Assembly (NCBI GenBank): GCA_020252645.1
Contig: JADCCN010000005.1
Coordinates: 1-64,000, forward strand
Direction: 5' to 3'
Length of the DNA: 64,000 nucleotides
DNA from: Methylobacterium sp.
GTDB lineage: Bacteria > Pseudomonadota > Alphaproteobacteria > Rhizobiales > Beijerinckiaceae
Part shown: piece by piece, positions 7,461 through 16,981 of the stretch
Layout of the letters: every line of letters begins with the position of its first letter
Numbering within the stretch: the stretch's first letter is position 1
Position numbers and translations under genes: made by a program
Notes under the pieces: generated by a model
The model's input: only the letters and a program-made list of their open reading frames with translations
Told to the model about the DNA's origin: nothing
The model's database searches: none

Positions 7461-7670
7461 AGCATTTTCTTCGATCAAGCGGATACCGGTTGATCGAAGA
7501 AAATGCGATCCATCACAAAAACAGAGAGCGATCGATCTGATGGGTTCAGATCGAATTTCGCTCACAAGCATTTTCTTCGATCAAGCGGACACCGGTTGAT
7601 CGAAGAAAATGCGATCCATCACAAAAACAGAGAGCGATCGATCTGATGGGTTCAGATCGAATTTCGCTCG
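7461..7670. repeat. Tandem duplication of a 106-bp hairpin repeat (family R3), overlapping the hyuA stop
   Basis: Two head-to-tail copies start at 7461 and 7567. They differ at about one internal base (GGATACC versus GGACACC) and slightly at their right ends. Each copy has a perfect 17-bp inverted repeat (GCATTTTCTTCGATCAA and its complement) round a short loop. A second hairpin follows, in which GATCTGA / TCAGATC sits inside GAGCGA...TCGCTC. Copy 2 reads into hyuA and supplies its last four codons and TGA stop at 7652-7654. Related single copies lie at 60039-60141 and 60454-60556. Confidence 0.85.
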
Positions 7671-9721
7671 AGGAGGATGTTGCCGAGGAAATCGACCCGG
7701 GCAACGAGGCCGGGATCGACCACGATGGTCGCATCCGGCTGTTCGAGGATCGCGGGGCCGATGATCCGCGCGCCCACGGGCAATTCCAGCCGCGCGAAGA
7801 TCGGCGTCGCGTGGAAGGCACCGTCGAACCACACGTCGCGTTCGCCCCTGCGCGCGGCCTCCAGCGTGCCGCCCGCCTTCGGTGCGAGCATCGCAAGATC
7901 GAAGGCCGGGCGCTTGCCGATGGCCGTCGTCCGCAGGTTGACGATCTTCACGCCGATGCCTGGCAGCAACCGGCTGAAGGTCCGGCTATAGGCCGCCTCG
8001 AAAGCCTGCCGCATGTCGTTTTCCGTGAAGCCCTGCCTCGGCGCGACGGCAAAGGGTGCCGCGACCGTATGCGTCTGCCCGAGATAATGCATGTCGAGTT
8101 CGAAGCGGATTTCCACAGCCTCGATGGGCAGGCCGGCGCGCTCCACGATTGCGCGCGCCGCCGCCGCCTCGCCGGCCATGCGGGCGGAAAGGGCCGCGCA
8201 ATCCAGCCCCTTCAGAGCGAGATTCAACGTCTGCACGTGATCGTGGCGGATATCCGCGATCACGCATCCGAGCGCCGAGGTGACACCCGGAAAACGCGGC
8301 ACGAGCGCGGCTTTAAGCCCGACCTCCTTCAGCAGAGCGCCGGCATGCAAGGCCCCCCCGCCGCCGAAAGGCACCAGCGCGAAACGTCCCGGATCATGCC
8401 CGCGCTCGATGGAGACGAGCCGGATCGCACCGGCCATGCGGGCATTGGCAACGCGGAGAATCGCTTCCGCCGCCGCCTCCGGCGAGAGCCCGAGGGGATC
8501 GCCGATCGCCGCGCCGATCGCCGCGCGCGCCGCCTCGCGATCCAGCCGTTCCAGCGCGCCGCCGATGGGCTTTTCGGCATTGATGCGCCCAAGAACGATG
8601 TTGGCATCGGTCAGCGTCGGCTGCGTGTTGCCCGCGCCATAGGCCACCGGGCCGGGCCGCGAGCCAGCACTTTCCGGCCCCACGCGCAGCATGCCGCCGG
8701 CATCGACCGCCGCGATGGAGCCGCCGCCCGCGCCGATGGTCGTGATCTCGATCATCGGGTTGCGGATGACCATGCCGAAATCGATCGTGGTCTGCGCCGC
8801 GAGTTCGGCGCGCCCGCCCAGCACGAGGCTCACATCGAAGGAGGTGCCGCCGAGATCGCCGGTGATGACATCCGGCAGGCCCGCGGCCTCTGCGATCGCC
8901 GCCGCCGCGATCACCCCCGCCGCCGGGCCGGAGAGGGCCGTGCGCACGGGGAAACGCCGCGCGGTTTCGGTGGACATGACGCCACCATTGGATTGCACGA
9001 TGTGGAAGCGCCCGGCGAAGGCTTCGCCCGCCAGGGCCGCTTCCAGCTTGGCGAGATAGCTGCCGACCACCGGCTGGAGGCAGGCATTGAGCGCGGTGGT
9101 GGAGGTGCGTTCGAATTCGCGGATCTCCGGCAGGATTTCATGCGAGGCGCCAAGCCGGTCCGGCGGGAGAAGCCCGGTGAGCGCGGCGAGTGCCGCCTTC
9201 TCATTGGCGGCATTGGCGTAAGCGTTGATGAAAACAACGGCGAGCGCCTCCGCGCCCTCGGCCAGAAGGGCTTCGCCGAGCGCGCGGACCTCCGAGGGGT
9301 CCACCGCGTGGCGGATCGAGCCATCGGAGAGCACGCGCTCCTTCACCTCGCGGCGCATGTGGCGCGGGATGACCGGCGTGAAATCGCCCGTCAGGCCCCA
9401 GGTTTTCGGTCGGTCGCGGCGGCGCATTTCAAGGACGTCGCGGAAACCTTCGGTGGTGATGAGCCCGACCCGCGCGATCCTGCGCTCCAGCAGCGCATTG
9501 GTGCCCACGGTCGTGCCATGCACGATGGAGCCGAGATCGGCAACCGCGCCGAAAACCCGGAGACCGTTGAGAAAACCCACGGCCTCGTCGCCGCGATTGG
9601 ACGGCACCTTCGCGGTGCGGAACTCGTCCGTCGCGCCATCCATCAGGAAGAGATCGGTGAAGGTGCCGCCGACATCGACACCCACCACGCGCCCCTTTGC
9701 CACGCGGGAAAAACCCATCAT
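7652..9721 (-). CDS. hyuA: Hydantoinase/oxoprolinase family protein, HyuA-type subunit
   Basis: 689 residues, the normal size for the HyuA subunit of ATP-dependent N-methylhydantoinase/5-oxoprolinase/acetone-carboxylase-type enzymes. The N-terminal ASKHA (actin-like) ATP-binding signature VVGVDVGGTFTDLFLMDG is at residues 13-30. A second phosphate-binding region (TGDLGGTSFDVSLV) and FGGGGALHA follow in the C-terminal half. Together with HyuB it should open a cyclic amide/imide, or carboxylate a substrate, at the expense of ATP. Two adjacent ATGs (9721, 9718) overlap the hyuB stop; either may be used. The last residues RNSI and the stop come from repeat R3, so the native C-terminus has been altered. 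It is the last gene of the gntR-liv-lyase-hyuBA operon. Confidence 0.88.
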   Translation of the reverse strand: MMGFSRVAKGRVVGVDVGGTFTDLFLMDGATDEFRTAKVPSNRGDEAVGFLNGLRVFGAVADLGSIVHGTTVGTNALLERRIARVGLITTEGFRDVLEMRRRDRPKTWGLTGDFTPVIPRHMRREVKERVLSDGSIRHAVDPSEVRALGEALLAEGAEALAVVFINAYANAANEKAALAALTGLLPPDRLGASHEILPEIREFERTSTTALNACLQPVVGSYLAKLEAALAGEAFAGRFHIVQSNGGVMSTETARRFPVRTALSGPAAGVIAAAAIAEAAGLPDVITGDLGGTSFDVSLVLGGRAELAAQTTIDFGMVIRNPMIEITTIGAGGGSIAAVDAGGMLRVGPESAGSRPGPVAYGAGNTQPTLTDANIVLGRINAEKPIGGALERLDREAARAAIGAAIGDPLGLSPEAAAEAILRVANARMAGAIRLVSIERGHDPGRFALVPFGGGGALHAGALLKEVGLKAALVPRFPGVTSALGCVIADIRHDHVQTLNLALKGLDCAALSARMAGEAAAARAIVERAGLPIEAVEIRFELDMHYLGQTHTVAAPFAVAPRQGFTENDMRQAFEAAYSRTFSRLLPGIGVKIVNLRTTAIGKRPAFDLAMLAPKAGGTLEAARRGERDVWFDGAFHATPIFARLELPVGARIIGPAILEQPDATIVVDPGLVARVDFLGNILLERNSI

Positions 9722-11394
9722 TCCACCTTCCCGTAATCACGCGCCGCGCCCTCGAGGGTGACGTAGCCCTCCGCGAGATCGCGCGCGAGGCGGGCCGGAT
9801 CGCGGCGCGCGGGATCGCCGAAACCGCCGCCACCCGGCGTTTCGAGCCGCACGCGCATGCCCGGTTTCAGCTTCACGCCGGTGACCTTCGAGGCGAGCGG
9901 CGGGGAGGCTTCGCCCCCGTCTTCCGTCTGCCAGAAAAAGCGGTTGAGCGCGGCCGGTTTGCCCCCCTGCAGGCCGAAGGGTGCACCTTTGCCGCGCTCG
10001 CCGAGGAGAAACACGTCGGCCTCCGTCAGCGCCTCGAATTCATAGATCGCGCCGAGCCCGCCGCGATGCGCGCCGGCACCCGCGGAATCGGGCCGCAAAG
10101 CCCAGCGCGTGACCATCACCGGGTTGCTCGCCTCGAGGATTTCCGCCGGCGGCATGGTGGCGGTGGAGATGGGGTTGTTCGCGTGCGAGAGCCCGTCACC
10201 CATGGGCGATGCACCAAGCCCGCCGCCGAAGAACGAGAACATCACGAAAGGCGAGCCATCGGGACGCTTCCCGGCGATCGAGAGCGCGTTGATCGTGCCG
10301 AAGGGCCCGGCCAGCGCGCGGGACGGGTCCGCCTGCCCGATCGCGCCGAAGATCACGCCGATCACGCGCAGGATCGTCTCGGTATAGCCGCCCACGGGCT
10401 TTGGCGCCTTCACGCCGAGAAGCGTCGTCTCGGGGATGATGAAGGTGATGGGCCGGAGGCAGCCGGCATTGGAGGGCACCTCCGGGAAAAGGTGCTTCAG
10501 CGCCACGTAACAGCTCGCGACCGCCGTGGAATAGGCGATGTTCAGCGGCCCCGCGCAGGGCGGCGAGGAGCGCGAGAAATCGAGCCTCATCGTCTCGCCC
10601 GAAACCGTGAGATCGAGCGCGATGGCGAGCGGCTCATCGGTGATGCCATCATTGTCGAGAATGTCGTCGAAGCGATAGGTGCCATCGGGCAAGGCTGCGA
10701 TGGCCGCGCGCATCAGCGCATCCGCGCCTTCGGAGAAGGCATCGAGCGCGGCGGCGACCGTGTCTTCGCCCGCTTCATCGAGCAGGCCGTCAAGGCGGCG
10801 CTCGCCCAGGTCGAGCGCGTTCAACTGCCCGTTGAGATCGCCGAAATTCGATTGCGGCAAACGGCTATTGGCTGAAAGGATCGCCAGGATATCGCGGTTC
10901 ATCACACCCCTCGCGATGAATTTCACGGGGGGAATGCGCACGCCTTCCTGGTGGCTCTCGGTCGCGCGGGCATTGAAGCCGCCCGGCACATTGCCGCCGA
11001 TATCGAGCCAATGGCCCACGCTCGCGAGCCAGCAGAAAAGCTTTCCCTGCCGGAAAATCGGCCGCACGAGGCGGAAATCATTGAGATGCGTGCCGCCATC
11101 GTAAGGGTCGTTGAAGAGGAAGGTATCGCCGGGTTCGAGCCCACCCTCCTCCCTGACCCTGGCGATCACCGCGCGCACGGCAAAGGCCATGGCGCCCACG
11201 AAGATCGGCAGGCCCCTGGTGCCCTGCACCAGCGTTTCGCCCGTCTCGGCATGGTAGAGGCCATGGCAGGCATCGCGCGCCTCTGCGATGATCGGGTTGA
11301 AGGCCGAGCGATAGAGCGTGGCATCCATCTCGTCGGCAATCTGTTCGAGGCGGCCGCGCAGAACCGCGAGCGTCACGGCATCCGGGCGGGTCAC
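9718..11394 (-). CDS. hyuB: Hydantoinase B/oxoprolinase family protein, HyuB-type subunit
   Basis: 558 residues with a GTG start (11394) that overlaps the TGA of the lyase gene in a GTGA junction. The family opening is visible: LRGRLEQIADEMDATLYRSAFNPIIAEARDACHGLY. The metal/substrate-binding features LFNDPYDGGTHLNDF and AHRGGLGAIYEF are also present. HyuB carries the hydrolytic or carboxylating site that works with the ATPase subunit HyuA. The exact substrate (hydantoin, 5-oxoproline, N-methylhydantoin, succinimide-like rings or a ketone) cannot be told from sequence. The 4-base overlaps on both sides show tight coupling with the lyase and with hyuA. Confidence 0.88.
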   Translation of the reverse strand: MTRPDAVTLAVLRGRLEQIADEMDATLYRSAFNPIIAEARDACHGLYHAETGETLVQGTRGLPIFVGAMAFAVRAVIARVREEGGLEPGDTFLFNDPYDGGTHLNDFRLVRPIFRQGKLFCWLASVGHWLDIGGNVPGGFNARATESHQEGVRIPPVKFIARGVMNRDILAILSANSRLPQSNFGDLNGQLNALDLGERRLDGLLDEAGEDTVAAALDAFSEGADALMRAAIAALPDGTYRFDDILDNDGITDEPLAIALDLTVSGETMRLDFSRSSPPCAGPLNIAYSTAVASCYVALKHLFPEVPSNAGCLRPITFIIPETTLLGVKAPKPVGGYTETILRVIGVIFGAIGQADPSRALAGPFGTINALSIAGKRPDGSPFVMFSFFGGGLGASPMGDGLSHANNPISTATMPPAEILEASNPVMVTRWALRPDSAGAGAHRGGLGAIYEFEALTEADVFLLGERGKGAPFGLQGGKPAALNRFFWQTEDGGEASPPLASKVTGVKLKPGMRVRLETPGGGGFGDPARRDPARLARDLAEGYVTLEGAARDYGKVE

Positions 11395-12281
11395 CGGCCT
11401 TCCTCCCGATCATAGGAGGCGGCGCGCCGGAGCGCTTCCACCGTGCCCATCCTCTGGTTCAACTCGTTGAAATCGAACATTCGATCCCGGAACGGCGTAT
11501 TCGTGCCATGCGCGGCCAGCGAGGCGTAATAGGCCTCGGCGGTCTTCGCCATGGCGCGAACGATGCCGCCGGGAAAGATGACGAGCCGGTAGCCGAGTGC
11601 CTGCAATTCGCGCGCATCGAGCATGGGCGTGAGGCCGCCCTCGACCATGTTCGCCATCAGCGGCGCGCTATTGCCCAGCCGCGCCGTGATGGTCGAGAGC
11701 ATGGCGTGATCGCGCGGCGCCTCCACGAAAAGCAGGTCCGCCCCGGCCTCGAGATAGGCATCGGCGCGGGTGAGCGCGGCGTCGAGCCCTTCCACCGCCA
11801 CCGCATCCGTGCGGGCGATGATGACAAACTCGCCCGAACCGCGCGAGGCCGCGGCAGCGCGGATCTTCCCGGCCATTTCCTCCCGCGTAACCAGCGATTT
11901 ATCCGCAAGATGCCCGCAGCGCTTGGGGAAGGTCTGATCCTCGATCTGGATGGCATTCGCGCCGGCACGCTCGAAGGCGCGCACGGTCCGCTCGACATTG
12001 AGCGCATTGCCATAGCCGGTATCGCCATCGACAATCAGCGGGACTTTCACCCGATCGCGGATCAGGCGGATGGCCTCGGCGGTTTCGCTCATCGTGACGA
12101 GCCCGAGATCCGGCCCGCCGAGCCGCGTATAGGCCAAAGCTGCACCCGAGAGGTAGAGCGCCCCGAAGCCGGCGGCTTCCGCAAGGCTCGCCGTCAGCGC
12201 GTCATAGATGCCGGGCGCCACGACGATTTCCGGCCGAGAGAGCCTGCTGCGCAAGGAGATGGGAGCCGGTGAATTTGCCAT
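11391..12281 (-). CDS. Isocitrate lyase/PEP mutase superfamily carbon-carbon lyase
   Basis: 296 residues. The start is taken at the ATG 12281 (GGGA 8 bases upstream); a GTG at 12287 overlapping the livF stop is the alternative. The fold signature includes APGIYDALTASLAEAAGFGALYLSG, the metal-site DGDTGYGN, EDQTFPKRCGH and IARTDA. The KRCGH catalytic loop with its Cys is kept, which marks true lyases (methylisocitrate lyase, 2,3-dimethylmalate lyase) and argues against phosphonate mutases. The reaction expected is retro-aldol/Claisen cleavage of a 2-hydroxy- or 2-substituted succinate to pyruvate or glyoxylate plus a carboxylate. It lies in the hyu operon and opposite a LeuCD-like hydro-lyase, a pairing reminiscent of the dimethylmalate branch of nicotinate fermentation. 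Confidence 0.83.
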   Translation of the reverse strand: MANSPAPISLRSRLSRPEIVVAPGIYDALTASLAEAAGFGALYLSGAALAYTRLGGPDLGLVTMSETAEAIRLIRDRVKVPLIVDGDTGYGNALNVERTVRAFERAGANAIQIEDQTFPKRCGHLADKSLVTREEMAGKIRAAAASRGSGEFVIIARTDAVAVEGLDAALTRADAYLEAGADLLFVEAPRDHAMLSTITARLGNSAPLMANMVEGGLTPMLDARELQALGYRLVIFPGGIVRAMAKTAEAYYASLAAHGTNTPFRDRMFDFNELNQRMGTVEALRRAASYDREEGR

Positions 12282-12283
12282 GG

Positions 12284-13004
<721 letters not shown>

Positions 13005-13012
<8 letters not shown>

Positions 13013-13790
13013 GCCCGCCTCCACCGCTCGCACTTCCCTGGGCAAGCCGCTCCGCAGCGCCATGCCCGAGATAGGCCTCGATGACGCGCGGCTCGCGCAC
13101 CACCTCGGCCGGCGCGCCCTCGGCGATCAGCCTGCCCTCGGCAATCACGATCACACGCTCGCAGAGCGACATCACCGCCTGCATCACATGTTCGATCATC
13201 AGGATGGTCACGCCCGCGGCCCGCACATTCTTCAGCACGGGGATGATGTCGCGGATTTCGCTGGGGTTGAGGCCTGCGAGCACTTCGTCGAGCAGCAGCA
13301 GGCGCGGCCCCGTGGCCAGCGCGCGGGCGAGTTCCAGCCGCTTGCGGCCTGCGACCGTCAAGGCGGAAGCGGATTTGTCCGCCTCCCCCGCAAGCCCGAC
13401 CAGCGCCGCCACCCGATCCGCTTCCGCCATCGCGGCATCGCGTGCAGAGTGGCGGAGATAGGCGCCGACCGCGATATTCTCGCGCACGCTCAGCCCTGCG
13501 AAGGGCTGCACGATCTGGAAGGTGCGCGCAAGGCCGAGCTTGGCCAAAGCCTCCGGCGGCTGGCCAAGGATGGATCGGCCTTCATAAAGCACATCGCCCG
13601 CGCCCGGCACGGTGAAGCCGGATATCATCGTGAAGGCCGTGGTCTTGCCCGCTCCGTTCGGACCGATGAGCCCGGTGATGGAGCCGGCTTCCACGGTAAA
13701 GCTCACATCGTTCACGGCGGTGAGGCCGCCGAAGCGCTTCGTCAGGTGACGGACCTCAAGCATCGGGCCATGCGGCATCGGATCAGCCAT
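13005..13790 (-). CDS. livG: Branched-chain-type ABC transporter ATP-binding protein (LivG)
   Basis: 261 residues from the ATG at 13790, which overlaps the livM stop by 8 bases; an upstream start at 13817 is less likely. It shows Walker A GPNGAGKTTAF, the LivG-type FARTFQIVQPF-like segment (LGLARTFQIVQPFAGL), and Walker B LLLLDEVLAGLNPSE. It partners with LivF on the cytoplasmic face of the LivHM channel. Close packing with both neighbours indicates one transcript. Confidence 0.92.
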
Positions 13791-14757
13791 GGGAGGTCGG
13801 CTCCCCGCTCCTGTCACCCCTGGCGAAGAGGCCGATCACCCCGCGCGGCGCGAAGGCCACCACGATCATGAGCACGATGCCATAGACCACAAGATCGATG
13901 CCCGGCACGCGACCCGCCGCGAGTTTGGTGATCTCGCCGAGGCCATGCAGCAGAGCCGCGCCGAGCAAAGGGCCAAGCACCGTGCCCGCGCCGCCGATGA
14001 TCGCGGCGAGCAGGGCTTCCACGGAAATCCACGGCCCGAAGGCAATGGCCGCATCGAGATAGAGGAAATACTGCGCATAGAGGCCGCCGGCCGCCGCGGT
14101 GATCGCGGCGGAGAGCGAGATCGCCTGAAGCTTCACGGCCAGAACATTCACGCCGAGCGCCCGCGCCGCCGCCTCGTTCTCGCGGATCGCCACGAGATAG
14201 GCGCCGAAGCGGCGTTGCTCGATGGCGCGGTTGAGGATGAGCACCGCGCCGACCAGCGCCAGCGCGATCCAGAAGAACACCGCGCGGCTCGCGAACTGGA
14301 AATTCGCAGGCGCCACATCAAGCTTGATGAGAATGCCCGCGGCACCGCCGGTGATCGGCGCGGCATTGGCGAGAATGCGCAGCACTTCCGCAAAGGCGAG
14401 CGTCACCAGTGCGAAATAGGAGCCGCGCAAACCAGCGCGGAAACTCAGCGAGCCGATGACGAAGCCCACAAGACTGCCAAGCGCGATGCCCGCCACAAAC
14501 CCGGCCCAGGCATTCACGCCGTAGCGCACCTGCAGGATGGCCGTGGTGTAGGCGCCCACGCCGAAGAAGGCGGCATGGCCGAAGGAGAACTGCCCGCCAT
14601 AGCCGCCCGCGAGGTTCCAGCCCTGCCCGGCCAGCGCAATCACCAGCACGAAGAACAGGAAGTTCAAGGCCGTGTTCGGCAGGCCAAGCAGGGGAAGCCC
14701 CGCCAGAACCGCAAGAAGGCCGACAAGAAGCGCGAAAGGCGGATGGCGCAGCAGCAT
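13783..14757 (-). CDS. livM: Branched-chain-type ABC transporter permease (LivM)
   Basis: 324 residues, very hydrophobic, with about nine predicted membrane segments. LivM signatures include LAGQGWNLAGGYGGQFSFGHAAFFGVGAY near residue 42 and the cytoplasmic EAA-like loop AIRENEAAARALGVNV. It forms the inner-membrane channel with LivH. Three bases separate its ATG from the livH stop. Confidence 0.92.
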   Translation of the reverse strand: MLLRHPPFALLVGLLAVLAGLPLLGLPNTALNFLFFVLVIALAGQGWNLAGGYGGQFSFGHAAFFGVGAYTTAILQVRYGVNAWAGFVAGIALGSLVGFVIGSLSFRAGLRGSYFALVTLAFAEVLRILANAAPITGGAAGILIKLDVAPANFQFASRAVFFWIALALVGAVLILNRAIEQRRFGAYLVAIRENEAAARALGVNVLAVKLQAISLSAAITAAAGGLYAQYFLYLDAAIAFGPWISVEALLAAIIGGAGTVLGPLLGAALLHGLGEITKLAAGRVPGIDLVVYGIVLMIVVAFAPRGVIGLFARGDRSGEPTSHG

Positions 14758-14760
14758 AGA

Positions 14761-15633
14761 TCAGGCTTTCGCGCCAAAAAGGCCGGTGGGGCGCAGCAGC
14801 AGCACCAGGATGAAGATCAGGAAGATGCCGATCTGCCCGAGCGATTCCCCCAGCAAGAGGCCGCTCACGCTCTCGACCATGCCGATGAAGAGCCCGCCGA
14901 TCAGCGCTCCGGCGATCGAGCCCATGCCGCCGAGCACCACAATCGTGAAGGCCACGAGTACGAAGGCATTCCCCACGCGCGGGTTCACATAGAAGGAAGG
15001 CATCAGGAGTGCGGCCGCCACCGCAAGGCAGGCGCAGCCGAGGCCGAAGGTGATCGCATAGACATGCGCGACATCGATGCCCATCAGCGTCGCGCCGAGC
15101 CGCTCCTTCGCGACCGCGCGGATGGCCTTGCCGGTATCGGTGCGGACCATGAACAGCCAGAGCAGGATCGCGACGGCCACCGAGCCGGCAAGCCCGATCA
15201 GCTTCGGCTGGGAGAGCAGAAGCGGGCCGATTTCAACCACGTTGAAGCCATAGGGCACGTCGATGGTGCGGGTATCCGAACGGAAAACGGCCAGCAGCCC
15301 GTTCTCGATCAGGATCGAGAGGCCGAGCGTCACCAGAAGGATGTTCTGGTCGTCGCCATGGCTCGCAGGACCGATCACGAAGCGTTGCAGGCCATAGCCG
15401 AGCGCGAAGAACAAAGGCGCAAGAAGGAGAATCGAAAGATAAGGATCAATCCCGAACGCGACATGCAGCACGAACACCGCGAACATCGCGGCGGTCAGCA
15501 GCGCGCCATGCGCGAAATTGATGATGTGCAGCACGCCATAGACAAGCGTCAGCCCGAGCGCGATCAGCGCATAGACGGCACCGGTCATCAGCCCGTTCAG
15601 CACGGCCTCGAAGATGATGGCGGGCGAATACAT
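14761..15633 (-). CDS. livH: Branched-chain-type ABC transporter permease (LivH)
   Basis: 290 residues with multiple hydrophobic helices. The N-terminal block GLMTGAVYALIALGLTLVYGVLHIINFAHG is diagnostic of LivH. The loop AVAKERLGATLMGIDV corresponds to the ATPase-contact EAA region. AGGAG lies 6 bases before the ATG. It partners with LivM. It is separated by 89 bases from the binding-protein gene upstream. Confidence 0.92.
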   Translation of the reverse strand: MYSPAIIFEAVLNGLMTGAVYALIALGLTLVYGVLHIINFAHGALLTAAMFAVFVLHVAFGIDPYLSILLLAPLFFALGYGLQRFVIGPASHGDDQNILLVTLGLSILIENGLLAVFRSDTRTIDVPYGFNVVEIGPLLLSQPKLIGLAGSVAVAILLWLFMVRTDTGKAIRAVAKERLGATLMGIDVAHVYAITFGLGCACLAVAAALLMPSFYVNPRVGNAFVLVAFTIVVLGGMGSIAGALIGGLFIGMVESVSGLLLGESLGQIGIFLIFILVLLLRPTGLFGAKA

Positions 15634-15722
15634 GCCGCGCTCCTGCTGGCGAAAGCGACAGGCTCAAGGGCCGCATCCGGGGATGAGGGAGGCGGCCCGT
15701 CCTTTCCGAGTTCAGACCGGGT

Positions 15723-16955
15723 TCAGGTCCGGACGGGGAAAACCGGCCTGGCATTGGCGAAGCTCTCGGGGAAGATCACCTTGATGTCCCCGCCCTGCAC
15801 CTGCGTGTTCACCGGGCCCGCGCCGGTGTTCTGGCCATTGACGAATTTCGTCGGTCCATAGGGCATGATGTGATCATCGAAGTTCGAGCTGGCCAGCGCC
15901 TCGATGATCTTGCCGCGATCCGCCGAGCCTGCGTTCTCGATCGCATCGGCCAGCAGGCGCACGCAGGAATAATTGAGCGGGATGTTGTAGGCCCAGACCG
16001 AGCCGGCATCGGCGGCGGCCTTCATCACGACGGCGGATCTCGCCCTGCGCGGATCATGCCAGTGGTTGCAATCCATCACGTTTTCCGCCGCTTCCGGGAA
16101 CTCCTTCACGAAGCGGAAATTCGAGGCCGCGCCGTTCAGCACCGCATAGATGCCCTTCGGGCGGATGCGCTGCTGCTGCATGGTGCGGGCCAGCAGCACG
16201 AACTCGCCGTAATAGCTCGAGGGGATCACGAGATCCGGGTTCAGCGCGCGGATTCGGAGCGCCACATTCGCCATGTCACGCGAGGGGGTGGGATGCGCGA
16301 TGGTCTCGAGCACCTCGAAGCCGTGCTTCGGCAGTTCCGTCGCCATCAGCTTGGCGAGGCCCGAGCCGAACAGGCCGTCCTCATGCACCAGCACCACGGT
16401 CCTCGCGGGCTTGCCGGCCGCATCGTTGAGTTTCACGAGGTTGCCGACGGCGGCCGTCGTCACCGTGCCGAAGCCGGGGCCGAGGCGGAAGGTGTTCTTC
16501 AGCCCGCGATTGACGATCTGGTCGGAGACGCCGACATCGACGATGTAGGGCAGATCATAGCGAGAGGCGGCCTGGCTCGCCGCAAGGCAGATCGGCGAAG
16601 CGAAGCCGCCGACAATCGCCGCCACGCCCTCGGCGTTCAGCTTTTCGACTTCTTGCGTCGCTGCTTCCGGGTTCGAGCGGGCATCGGCGAAGACCATTTC
16701 AAGCTTTGCGCCGCCCATCGACCGGATGCCGCCGGCATCGTTGATCTCCCTGAGCGCGATCTCGGCGCCAAGGCGGCCAAAGCTGCCATCCTGCGCCAGC
16801 GCGCCGGTGACCGGCTGGAGAATGCCGACCTTCACGGCCGGAACCTGCGCCCGCAGGATGGCCGGCGAGGTGATGAAAGCGGCGCCCGCAAGCGCACCCT
16901 TGAGGATCGTGCGGCGATCGGCGTCGCCGGAGAGGATCGGAGTTCTGGTGGTCAT
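15723..16955 (-). CDS. livJ: ABC transporter periplasmic substrate-binding protein (LivJ/amide-binding type)
   Basis: 410 residues from the ATG at 16955, which has AGGGAG 7 bases upstream; a start at 16985 would overlap gntR. The N-terminus DRRTILKGALAGAAFITSPAILRAQ looks like a Tat signal peptide (RR followed by a hydrophobic stretch and A-x-A-like cleavage), so export as a folded protein is likely. The mature part begins VKVGILQPVTGALAQDGSFG, the type I periplasmic fold of amide/urea/leucine-binding proteins (Peripla_BP_6). It captures the substrate for LivHMGF. The nature of the ligand is unknown, but the operon suggests a cyclic amide or branched dicarboxylate. Confidence 0.9.
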   Translation of the reverse strand: MTTRTPILSGDADRRTILKGALAGAAFITSPAILRAQVPAVKVGILQPVTGALAQDGSFGRLGAEIALREINDAGGIRSMGGAKLEMVFADARSNPEAATQEVEKLNAEGVAAIVGGFASPICLAASQAASRYDLPYIVDVGVSDQIVNRGLKNTFRLGPGFGTVTTAAVGNLVKLNDAAGKPARTVVLVHEDGLFGSGLAKLMATELPKHGFEVLETIAHPTPSRDMANVALRIRALNPDLVIPSSYYGEFVLLARTMQQQRIRPKGIYAVLNGAASNFRFVKEFPEAAENVMDCNHWHDPRRARSAVVMKAAADAGSVWAYNIPLNYSCVRLLADAIENAGSADRGKIIEALASSNFDDHIMPYGPTKFVNGQNTGAGPVNTQVQGGDIKVIFPESFANARPVFPVRT

Positions 16956-16981
16956 GAAGGCTCTCCCTGTTGTTCTCGACT

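Noticed and set aside
13789-15861. 690-codon open frame opposite livM/livH
   Set aside because: Complement of membrane-protein codons, yielding an Arg/His/Glu/Gln-rich pseudo-protein; no ribosome-binding site or family features.
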